From an uncultured Bacilli bacterium (lineage in GTDB: Bacteria > Bacillota_I > Bacilli_A > RF39 > UBA660): a stretch of 5,513 nt of DNA. The DNA is taken from positions 1-5,513 of the forward strand of contig CAKOYC010000076.1 of NCBI GenBank assembly GCA_934130265.1, written 5' to 3'. Numbering within the stretch: the first letter of the stretch is position 1; each line of letters starts with the position of its first letter. This document shows, piece by piece, positions 1 to 5,513 of this stretch. The notes beneath the pieces were generated by a model. The model was not told where the DNA came from. It did no database searches and saw nothing but the letters and a program-made list of their open reading frames with translations. Both the position numbers and the translations under genes were made by a program.

Positions 1-23
1 AACCAGTACTTTTTTTATTTCAA

Positions 24-61
24 TAAAAAAAGAATAGACCTATAATATCAGTCTATCTTTT
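24..61 (-). terminator. Rho-independent terminator of the fmt operon
   Basis: Read on the minus strand, ATAGAC (56-51) pairs with GTCTAT (39-34) around an 11-base loop. Four further pairs, including one G-U and after one mismatch, extend the stem into the flanking A and T runs. A tract of seven T follows directly (31-25). This is a classic hairpin plus U-tract, with an AT-rich stem as expected in such a genome. It lies about 100 bases past the stop of the last operon gene. On the plus strand the hairpin is followed by only four T, so it may work weakly in both directions. Confidence 0.75.
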
Positions 62-96
62 ATAGATATCTAAAAGGAGGATATTATTATTTAATA

Positions 97-105
97 CCCC
101 CCCCC
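97..105. repeat. Nine-base poly-C (poly-G) homopolymer tract
   Basis: Nine consecutive C on the plus strand lie in an AT-rich intergenic stretch between the terminator and the last gene of the operon. No other C or G run in the window comes close to this length. Tracts of this kind change length by polymerase slippage and can act as phase-variation switches, but no gene with a start codon crosses this one. It lies inside a start-less open frame on the minus strand (157-53) and could equally be the edge of a mobile-element scar or an assembly artefact. Confidence 0.9.
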
Positions 106-164
106 ATGTTAACTTAGTGTAAACCAAATGTAAAATCTGTACATTTTCATCTGCAAATTAACAA

Positions 165-899
165 CTATTCAGGTATTTCTAGTTCCTTAACTTTACCATA
201 ATCACTATAATTTACTTTTATAGTAAGATGCTCAACTACATTATAACTATAACTATGATAACTATCTAGTTGATAAATAATTTCTACTACATTCTTATCT
301 TCATCTGTAGTTAGACTAATTAAATTAACTTGATCATCTAAATCTACTTCCTTATTATCCATGATAGATAAAAGTGACGTTGAACTTATCTCATATTGAT
401 AAATAGTATTACCATTTTCATAAGTAGTCTTTGCTTTCAAATGAGCAGTATCAAGTATCTTCTTTATGGTAGAATAATCATTAAGTCTAGGATATAAATA
501 AGGATTAACTGATACTTTATAACTATTGTTTTCTTTTTCTAAATAAATATCATTATAAGAGAAAAAGTTTTTAATACCATTATCACTAGTCATTAGAAAA
601 GAACTTCTTCCCCCATTAGCCTCACCTGTAAAGATAGTTTTAATACTATTTCTTGTCTCTTCTCTTGTAAAGCGATAATTACCTTCTTCTAATTTTTTTA
701 AATCATAATCAGCTTTTATACTAGTAGTAGATTGATTACTAGTATTAGTATTATTCTTCTTATTATTACTAAGATTAGTTCTAGCCATTAAAATTATAAC
801 CAGAAAGAAAACAAAATAGAAAAGAAAAAACAAGATGGCTCTTCCTCTTTCTGACTTTAATAAATTATTAACAACCTTCTTAGTATCTTTCTTTTCCAT
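165..899 (-). CDS. Single-pass membrane protein with extracytoplasmic domain, unknown function
   Basis: I do not recognise this 244-residue protein. Its N-terminus is basic and cytoplasmic (residues 1-20, rich in Lys and Arg). One strongly hydrophobic segment follows (about 21-39), then an Asn/Thr/Ser-rich linker (41-60) and a probably beta-rich domain outside the membrane (about 61-244). No lipobox cysteine or clear signal-peptidase site is seen, so it should stay anchored as a type II membrane protein. The alternating pattern of the domain and the ending around YSDYGKVKELEIPE loosely recall LolA/LppX-like or DUF6612-like lipoproteins of Firmicutes, but this is a weak impression. The ATG follows the fmt stop codon with no gap (TAA then ATG), and the nearest purine-rich site, AAAGGAAAAG at 920-911, is rather far away. 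Translation is therefore probably coupled to fmt. It is the last gene before the terminator at 24-61. Confidence 0.85.
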   Translation of the reverse strand: MEKKDTKKVVNNLLKSERGRAILFFLFYFVFFLVIILMARTNLSNNKKNNTNTSNQSTTSIKADYDLKKLEEGNYRFTREETRNSIKTIFTGEANGGRSSFLMTSDNGIKNFFSYNDIYLEKENNSYKVSVNPYLYPRLNDYSTIKKILDTAHLKAKTTYENGNTIYQYEISSTSLLSIMDNKEVDLDDQVNLISLTTDEDKNVVEIIYQLDSYHSYSYNVVEHLTIKVNYSDYGKVKELEIPE

Positions 900-1835
900 T
901 TATCTTAATACTTTTCCTTTCAATTCTTCTTTCGATACCCCATTTAAAAAGTCTTTAGCAGCACATCTTCTCTTACCTTCAAGAGCAAGATCAGTAATCA
1001 CTAACTCTTTACCACCACAAACAACACTAAAACCATCATGATGAAAATCAACTATTGTACCATTTTCTGTATTTGGATAATACTTATCACCAAGACGAAC
1101 ATCATATACTTTTAATCTTTTACCATCAAGAGTCGTATAACAAGCTGGTACAGGATTTAATCCTCTTACTTGTCTATCTACCTCTTCACAAGTTTTATTA
1201 AAATCTATTTTTTCTTCTTCTCTTGAAATATTATAACCATAAGTTGCTTCCTCTTCCTTTTGCTTTAAAGGAACTATTCTTCCATCAATTAATAAGGGAA
1301 TAGTAGCTTTTAACAAATCTTTAGCCATCTCACTTAATTTGTATTGTAATGTACCTAAAGTATCATCATCTCTTATTTCCGTTTTAACTTGCGTTAAAAT
1401 ATCACCTTGATCCATTTTTTTAGACATATACATAATAGTAATACCCGTTTCTTTATAACCATCAATTATAGCATGATGAATTGGGGCCCCTCCCCTTAGT
1501 TTTGGTAAAAGGGAAGCATGAACATTAATACAACCATACTTAGGATAATTAAGTATCTCTTCTGGTAATATTTGTCCATAAGCACAAGTTACTATTAAGT
1601 CTGGTTTTAAATCTAAAATAGGTTGATACTCTTCTTTTATATGTCTAGGTTGAAAGACTTTTAACCCTAGCTCTTCACTAATAACTTTAACCGGAGGAGG
1701 TGTCATAATTTTTTTCCTACCTACCATCTTATCAGGTTGAGTGACTACTCCTACTACTTTGTAACTATCATTTAGTAATTTAACTATAGGAACTGCAAAC
1801 TCTGGTGTTCCCATAAATACTACTCTTAAATTCAT
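900..1835 (-). CDS. fmt: Methionyl-tRNA formyltransferase
   Basis: This enzyme transfers a formyl group from 10-formyltetrahydrofolate to the amino group of initiator Met-tRNA in the cytoplasm, giving fMet-tRNA for translation initiation. At 311 residues it has the usual family length. The N-terminal formyltransferase domain starts with VVFMGTPEFAVP (5-16). It carries INVHASLLPKLRGGAP (103-118) with the SLLPxxRG folate-binding signature, and KMDQGDIL (140-147). N104, H106 and D142 align with the catalytic Asn106, His108 and Asp144 of the E. coli enzyme. The C-terminal tRNA-binding domain runs from about 205 to 311, with RQVRGLNPVPACYT at 221-234. The first ATG is chosen because a GGAGG site lies 7 bases upstream. 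The gene abuts its neighbours on both sides with no spacer. No def or priA, its frequent neighbours in other bacteria, is present here. The gene looks intact. Confidence 0.98.
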   Translation of the reverse strand: MNLRVVFMGTPEFAVPIVKLLNDSYKVVGVVTQPDKMVGRKKIMTPPPVKVISEELGLKVFQPRHIKEEYQPILDLKPDLIVTCAYGQILPEEILNYPKYGCINVHASLLPKLRGGAPIHHAIIDGYKETGITIMYMSKKMDQGDILTQVKTEIRDDDTLGTLQYKLSEMAKDLLKATIPLLIDGRIVPLKQKEEEATYGYNISREEEKIDFNKTCEEVDRQVRGLNPVPACYTTLDGKRLKVYDVRLGDKYYPNTENGTIVDFHHDGFSVVCGGKELVITDLALEGKRRCAAKDFLNGVSKEELKGKVLR

Positions 1836-3044
1836 CTAAACTCCTCCAATTCCATAATATCTAAATATAATTATTAGTGTACATCCTAAAGAAATAAATA
1901 GCAATCCTAATAATGAAAAAATTGAAGCATAGCCATAGCTTTCACTTTTTTTAGGAACTATTACTGGTACTTCCTTCTTTTCTACTACTTCTTCTTTTTT
2001 CTTCACTATAAACTTATTGGTCTTTATCTCTCTATAGCTAGGAAAAGTCTTAACTGTAAAACTAAGAGGTAATAAAGAAGTATATCTTCTAATATGAGAA
2101 TACCTACTATCAGTAATTCTAGCAATAGAAACAACTAAATCTTCATATCTTGATTTTTTAATTATCTCATCTATATCATCCAAACTATTTTTCCCTACAT
2201 CTTTTCTAGAAATAAAAGCTATTTCTGGTAGAGAATTACTAGCATCTAATAAATTCCATTGTTTCTCAAATGCAGTTATTACCGTATCTTTTTCTTTATC
2301 AGTCATATTTAGGTGTTTAGCTAAAAATAATAAATTATTTCTACAAGATTCCATATCTTTGCGATAATAAGCTTCATAATCATAACTCGCATTATCTTTA
2401 TAATATTTAGAAGTAGCTACTAAATTACAAAAATACTGAGGACTCCTAAAAGCATAATAATAAGCCATAGCAGGTGAATCTGTTATAGAAATAGAATTAA
2501 TACCTCCAAGCAAGTATTCAGGTATCATTTCATCATACTTATGGTTTTTAAATATATAATAAAGTTTTTTCATATAAAATACTGGATAAGAATAATCTTT
2601 AGCATCAATCCCATTTTCTTCTACTAATTCTTTAAAAGCACTTGGAAAACTATGGAACATATAACCATTAACTATATATTCTTCATATAGATATGATAAG
2701 ATTTTTCTTTTATTTTCATTAGATGTCTTATCAATTAAGTTAAGTTTCAATCTTATTAATTCTCCTAAAAGTTCATTAGACCACAATACTAATTCTTTAT
2801 GATCATTATAACTATAAACCATCTTCTTTAGCTCTTCCATACAATAAGATAAGTTTTTTGTATCTTTTATAACAATACTATACTTTATTAAAAAATCCAT
2901 TATTATCATCAATGAGTATTGATTATAACCGTATTTTTCTCCATTAGGTGAAAAAACTGATACCTTATTAATAGTTCTTTCATCTTCTAATGTATCATGA
3001 AGAAGATTTAAAATTTCGGGTAATCTAAATATTTCTAAAGGCAT
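1836..3044 (-). CDS. Tail-anchored protein of unknown function, possible ADP-ribosyltransferase-like fold
   Basis: I do not recognise a named family. I start it at the ATG at 3044-3042 (402 residues). An in-frame TTG at 3077 would add 11 residues, but it lies upstream of the predicted transcription start and has no ribosome binding site; the ATG follows GGGGTTGG by a few bases. The body is soluble and mixed helical. It is followed by a Lys/Glu-rich linker (about 343-360) and one hydrophobic segment (about 373-394) close to the C-terminus, so the bulk should face the cytoplasm. Two stretches recall ADP-ribosyltransferase folds: GYMFHSFPSAF (from 127, His at 131) followed by a Gly-Ile, and ISITDSPAMAYYYA (185-198), like the LTDSPxxAxxYA strand-helix of that superfamily. 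PEIAFISRKDV (273-283) could be a later strand. No clear catalytic Glu is assigned, so the fold call is speculative. It is the first gene of the operon and its TAG directly precedes the fmt ATG. Confidence 0.85.
   Translation of the reverse strand: MPLEIFRLPEILNLLHDTLEDERTINKVSVFSPNGEKYGYNQYSLMIIMDFLIKYSIVIKDTKNLSYCMEELKKMVYSYNDHKELVLWSNELLGELIRLKLNLIDKTSNENKRKILSYLYEEYIVNGYMFHSFPSAFKELVEENGIDAKDYSYPVFYMKKLYYIFKNHKYDEMIPEYLLGGINSISITDSPAMAYYYAFRSPQYFCNLVATSKYYKDNASYDYEAYYRKDMESCRNNLLFLAKHLNMTDKEKDTVITAFEKQWNLLDASNSLPEIAFISRKDVGKNSLDDIDEIIKKSRYEDLVVSIARITDSRYSHIRRYTSLLPLSFTVKTFPSYREIKTNKFIVKKKEEVVEKKEVPVIVPKKSESYGYASIFSLLGLLFISLGCTLIIIFRYYGIGGV
1841..1847 (-). promoter_or_regulatory. Ribosome binding site of fmt inside the preceding gene
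   Basis: The sequence GGAGGAG on the minus strand encodes part of the final Gly-Gly-Val of the upstream protein and also serves as a strong Shine-Dalgarno site. Its GGAGG core is 7 bases from the fmt ATG. It is the strongest ribosome binding site in the window, so fmt can be translated well despite the overlapping arrangement. Confidence 0.85.
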
Positions 3045-3068
3045 AATACCAACCCCAATCTTAACTAA

Positions 3069-3097
3069 ATTATACAAAAAAAAGTAATCTTTTACAA
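3069..3097 (-). promoter_or_regulatory. Sigma-70/SigA-type promoter of the three-gene operon
   Basis: On the minus strand, TTGTAA (3097-3092, four of six consensus positions) is separated by exactly 17 bases from a perfect TATAAT (3074-3069). The spacer contains a long T run. Transcription should begin near 3062, leaving a leader of under 20 bases before the ATG at 3044. The box overlaps the alternative TTG start at 3077, which argues against that start being used. Confidence 0.7.
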
Positions 3098-3112
3098 GAG
3101 TACTTTTCTATA

Positions 3113-3335
3113 TTATTTAGTTGGATCTTTACCATAAACATTTACTCTTAACGTAAATTTTTGTGATTGACTAAGTGAAGAGTACTATCAGCAACCTACA
3201 TTCTTAAACAATAAGTTTCAGACTTACTTGCAGTGTAAGTACCATTTTTTGAATAACTAAATGCTACAAATAAAACCCTACTACTAAAATAGATAACAAA
3301 ATACTTTTTGATGAATTATAACTAGACGCATTCAT
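3113..3335 (-). pseudogene. Decayed gene for a small membrane-anchored or secreted protein
   Basis: No intact frame exists here, but three consecutive minus-strand pieces join into one sensible protein. From ATG at 3335-3333 it reads MNASSYNSSK then SILLSILVVGFY, a hydrophobic segment, until TAG at 3266-3264. One missing T near 3267-3275 would continue it as VAFSYS and KNGTYTASKSETYCLRM. A TAG at 3198-3196 interrupts next, then VADST. A second missing base near 3176-3183 restores SQSQKFTLRVNVYGKDPTK and TAA at 3115-3113. Restoring the two bases gives 75 codons including the stop. The hydrophobic start followed by a Tyr/Ser/Asn-rich region loosely resembles the short SipW-dependent (TasA/camelysin-like) signal proteins common in Firmicutes. 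No convincing ribosome binding site or promoter is seen upstream. Sequencing error is possible, but the intact flanking genes make true decay more likely. Confidence 0.6.
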
Positions 3336-3384
3336 ATTCTCATTTTATCTACAACTATAACATGCATTTTTTAATAACAATCAT
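3336..3384. other. Short spacer after the HerA-like gene, no clear terminator
   Basis: This AT-rich stretch lies between the stop of the ATPase gene and the pseudogene. I see no hairpin followed by a T run, so transcription from the ATPase gene may run on. A TTGTTA (3380-3375) and a TATAGT (3359-3354) on the minus strand sit only 15 bases apart, which is too close for a confident promoter. Confidence 0.4.
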
Positions 3385-5499
3385 TTAAATTAAATTTGGA
3401 TTAGTACTACTATCAACCAAACCTGGCATTATTTCTGGCACAGGACTTATTACTTCATTTGATGGAAGTGGTACTGGATTGATTGTTTCCTGATTATTAA
3501 AATTTGATTCTATTGGTTGATTTGGTATAACATTATTTACCACTGGTATTTCTTGAACTGGTTTAACTACCTGTTGATTGTTAGAATCTATCGATTTTTC
3601 TGGTATAGAATTATTTATCACAGGTATTTCCTGAACTGGATTAATTACTTGCTGAGTATTAGAAATAGAACCACTTACTACTGGCTTTTCTTGATTGATA
3701 ACTACTGAATTATTATTTTCAATTGACTCTTTAACCACCTGCTTATTACCATTCCAAATACTAACAACATCACAGTTACCACTCTTAGGCATAGGATCAG
3801 GCATCTTCAACTTAACAATAAGTGGTATTTTAAAGGCACTACCAAATCCTAGACAAGTACCTGATTGTAAAGTTTTTTGTTTTTCAACTACATCATCCGA
3901 AATATTTGGTACCATTTTTCTAATATAATCAACATCAACTGGATGATTCATTTTAAAGATTAAGAAGTTAGAACACTGAGAAATAACTGTATCAGATAAT
4001 TCTACCGGTCTTTGCGAAATAAGTCCTAGAATTAATCCATACTTTCTTCCTTCCTTAGCAATACGTTCAAATATATTATAGCCAATTAAGAATCTATCTG
4101 TATCATTTTGAATATATCTATGAGCTTCTTCAACTAGAATATGAAATGGGATACTTGCTCTGTTCTTAAGTCCCTTAGTAAATTCAAATAATAGTCTTGA
4201 ATATACCTTAGTTATTACTTTAGCAAAATCATCATCTACATCATCTAAATTAATATTTATAATTTGATATTTTGTACCATTATTAATAATTAAATTGGAT
4301 AAATATGTTTCTAAATTTTCATATTTACCAGTAGGACTAGAGAAATACTTAGCATTATTAGATGTTATCAAAGAGTGAAGTCTAACTCTAAGTGTTACTG
4401 AATCAGCATAAGTTTGCTCATTACGAAGCCATCCTTCACTAATCAAAGTAAAGTTTAAGGCTTTCTCTAAATCTTCTAGTGTATAATAACAATTTTTAGG
4501 AGGTTCATAGTCATCGAATTCATCATGAATAAAACTTGATACATACTCAGTTAATAAAACACTTTCTGAGAATTGCCCATGTGAATCAATTAAGAAACAC
4601 TCTCTAAACTTTCTAACATAACCAATACCTTGAACAGGTGACTCTAAATTAAATTCTGGAGTAGAGCAACTTGCTAAAATTGAAAATACTTCATTTCTTT
4701 TATGAGGAGACGTTTCATTACTATATAGTATAGTCATTATAGCTTTAGCAATTAAATGATTTTTATATCTATTAGCATCTCCACCTTGAGCAAAGATTCT
4801 AGCTAGTTTTAACATTCTTTCAATAATTGGTAATTGTGAATGACTTGATGCTTGTAAAAGTAAAGCTATATCAGTCTCATTAAGTAAGAATATTGGAAGT
4901 CTTAATGGTTCACCTATTCCATCAGTTTCATTAGTAGTAAGAAATCTATAGTGATAACTACTATCTATTCTATTTAAATCTTTAAAAGCATTATAATATT
5001 CTCCTGATGCATCAAAAATTAAGATATTAGATTTATAAGGAAATAATCTCTTATCCATAAACATATTTTGGATAATTCTAGAGATACCACAACTCTTACC
5101 ACTACCACTATTACCAAATATAGCAAAGTGATTACTAAAGAAGTTATTAACATCTAAGTATACTGGATGGTCATTATAAAATGGACTAACTCCAAGTAAC
5201 ATATACCCAGCTTCATCACGACCTACTATCATTGGTATTTCATTCTGTTCAATTACTCTAATACTGGCATCAATCTTAGGTTTTCTTAAAACACCACCTA
5301 CTAATTTACCATTTACTATCTCACCTAAAAAACGTACCTTTACAATATCATCTTGTAAGTCATCTACCTCTGCTAATATTTTTTTATTTTCATCTTCAAT
5401 AACAAGATGCAAATTCATCAAATTCATAGCAAGATGTTCTTTATCTTTTAATTTTATTTGTGCTCCTTGATCACCTATATAAACAATCCTATCAAACAT
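3385..5499 (-). CDS. HerA-like (DUF87) DNA translocase ATPase with repeat-bearing disordered tail
   Basis: This is a hexameric FtsK/HerA-superfamily ATPase expected to pump DNA, as archaeal HerA does with the nuclease NurA in end resection. An N-terminal HAS-barrel-like domain (about 1-75, starting DRIVYIGDQGAQIKL) supports the first ATG. GNSGSGKS (129-136) is the Walker A loop, and LIFDASGEYY (160-169) is the typical HerA strand with Asp-x-x-Gly-Glu-Tyr. HILVEEAHRY (453-462) is Walker B with the catalytic Glu pair. EGRKYG (483-488) and LISQRP (493-498) are the conserved Arg-containing and sensor motifs. The core ends near 568. The remaining roughly 136 residues are a low-complexity Pro/Asn/Val/Gln tail with few aromatics that contains a tandem repeat, making the 704-residue protein longer than typical HerA (about 500-600). 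A GGAG lies 10 bases before the ATG. No NurA gene follows; what lies upstream is outside the window. The exact role, in repair, defence or chromosome handling, is open. Confidence 0.92.
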   Translation of the reverse strand: MFDRIVYIGDQGAQIKLKDKEHLAMNLMNLHLVIEDENKKILAEVDDLQDDIVKVRFLGEIVNGKLVGGVLRKPKIDASIRVIEQNEIPMIVGRDEAGYMLLGVSPFYNDHPVYLDVNNFFSNHFAIFGNSGSGKSCGISRIIQNMFMDKRLFPYKSNILIFDASGEYYNAFKDLNRIDSSYHYRFLTTNETDGIGEPLRLPIFLLNETDIALLLQASSHSQLPIIERMLKLARIFAQGGDANRYKNHLIAKAIMTILYSNETSPHKRNEVFSILASCSTPEFNLESPVQGIGYVRKFRECFLIDSHGQFSESVLLTEYVSSFIHDEFDDYEPPKNCYYTLEDLEKALNFTLISEGWLRNEQTYADSVTLRVRLHSLITSNNAKYFSSPTGKYENLETYLSNLIINNGTKYQIININLDDVDDDFAKVITKVYSRLLFEFTKGLKNRASIPFHILVEEAHRYIQNDTDRFLIGYNIFERIAKEGRKYGLILGLISQRPVELSDTVISQCSNFLIFKMNHPVDVDYIRKMVPNISDDVVEKQKTLQSGTCLGFGSAFKIPLIVKLKMPDPMPKSGNCDVVSIWNGNKQVVKESIENNNSVVINQEKPVVSGSISNTQQVINPVQEIPVINNSIPEKSIDSNNQQVVKPVQEIPVVNNVIPNQPIESNFNNQETINPVPLPSNEVISPVPEIMPGLVDSSTNPNLI
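3493..3654 (-). repeat. Tandem 26-28 codon repeat in the ATPase tail
   Basis: Residues 616-641 (beginning QQVINPVQEIPVINN) and 642-669 (beginning QQVVKPVQEIPVVNN) are two adjacent copies. At DNA level, 3623-3654 and 3545-3576 match at 27 of 32 bases and lie exactly 78 bases apart. A degenerate third unit (about 670-693, with INPVPLP and ISPVPEI) follows. The copies have drifted mostly by conservative changes, so the duplication is in frame, tolerated and not brand new. The function is unknown; a flexible linker or partner-binding tail is plausible. Confidence 0.85.
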
Positions 5500-5509
5500 A
5501 ATAAGCCAA

Positions 5510-5513
5510 CTCC
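5510..5513 (-). promoter_or_regulatory. Ribosome binding site of the HerA-like gene
   Basis: GGAG on the minus strand lies 10 bases from the ATG and is cut by the window edge, so its full extent is unseen. The context GGAGTTGG resembles GGGGTTGG before the ATG at 3044, which supports that shorter start for the operon's first gene. Confidence 0.6.

Noticed and set aside
126..146. Hairpin AAATGTA / TACATTT with a 7-base loop just after the last gene
   Set aside because: The stem is only seven AT-rich pairs and no T run follows on either strand, so it is not a convincing terminator; the hairpin at 24-61 is much better.
835..1041. Plus-strand open frame of 68 codons opposite the fmt / membrane protein junction
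   Set aside because: It lies wholly antisense to two well-supported genes, spans their junction, has no ribosome binding site and gives a composition typical of a shadow frame.
3096..3186. Direct repeat AAGAGTACT at 3096-3104 and 3178-3186
   Set aside because: It is nine bases in an AT-rich gap, one copy within the pseudogene and one overlapping the -35; no third copy or spacing pattern suggests an operator or attachment site.
3517..3928. Two plus-strand open frames (63 and 77 codons) opposite the ATPase tail and core end
   Set aside because: They mirror the low-complexity repeat coding of the minus strand (Trp/Tyr/Asn-rich shadow of Asn/Pro/Val codons) and the conserved ATPase core, with no independent evidence of translation.
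1..5513. CRISPR array, tRNA, rRNA or riboswitch
   Set aside because: No regularly spaced repeats, no cloverleaf-like GC-rich stretch and no leader of sufficient length were seen; both long non-coding gaps are AT-rich and otherwise explained.

Overview
This window looks like a piece of an AT-rich genome of the Firmicutes/Mollicutes type. The DNA is visibly very AT-rich, the coding is dense and almost entirely on the minus strand, and junctions between genes are tight. The Shine-Dalgarno sites are of the GGAGG/GGAG type. Every tryptophan codon I checked is TGG, and intact genes stop at TAA or TAG, so nothing suggests the mycoplasma UGA=Trp code. An uncultured gut lineage such as the RF39-like Bacilli would fit, but that placement is an inference from style, not from a marker gene.

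Transcription order runs right to left. At 5499-3385 lies a HerA/DUF87-type DNA translocase ATPase. It has a complete N-terminal barrel and RecA-like core, plus an unusual disordered, Pro/Asn/Val-rich tail containing a tandem 26-28 residue repeat. The 340-base gap after it (3045-3384) is not empty. It holds the wreck of a small membrane-anchored or secreted protein gene (3335-3113), with two apparent single-base deletions and one nonsense codon, followed by a good promoter (-35 at 3092-3097, -10 TATAAT at 3069-3074, 17-base spacer).

That promoter drives what looks like a complete three-gene operon. The first gene is a tail-anchored protein of unknown function with faint ADP-ribosyltransferase-like motifs (3044-1836). 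The second is fmt, methionyl-tRNA formyltransferase (1835-900). The third is a single-pass membrane protein with an extracytoplasmic domain (899-165). Both junctions have zero intergenic bases: TAG is followed directly by ATG, then TAA directly by ATG. A rho-independent terminator at 61-24 closes the unit.

Between the last gene and the terminator is a nine-base C/G homopolymer (97-105), very out of character here. Next to it are an orphan Shine-Dalgarno-like motif and a short open frame without a start, possibly the scar of a lost gene or mobile element.

The only gene with an assured cellular role is fmt, which formylates initiator Met-tRNA for translation initiation. The HerA-like ATPase presumably works on DNA ends or DNA translocation, but no NurA nuclease is visible downstream. 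The two operon partners of fmt are unrecognised, membrane-linked proteins whose tight coupling to a translation gene is the most curious feature of the layout.
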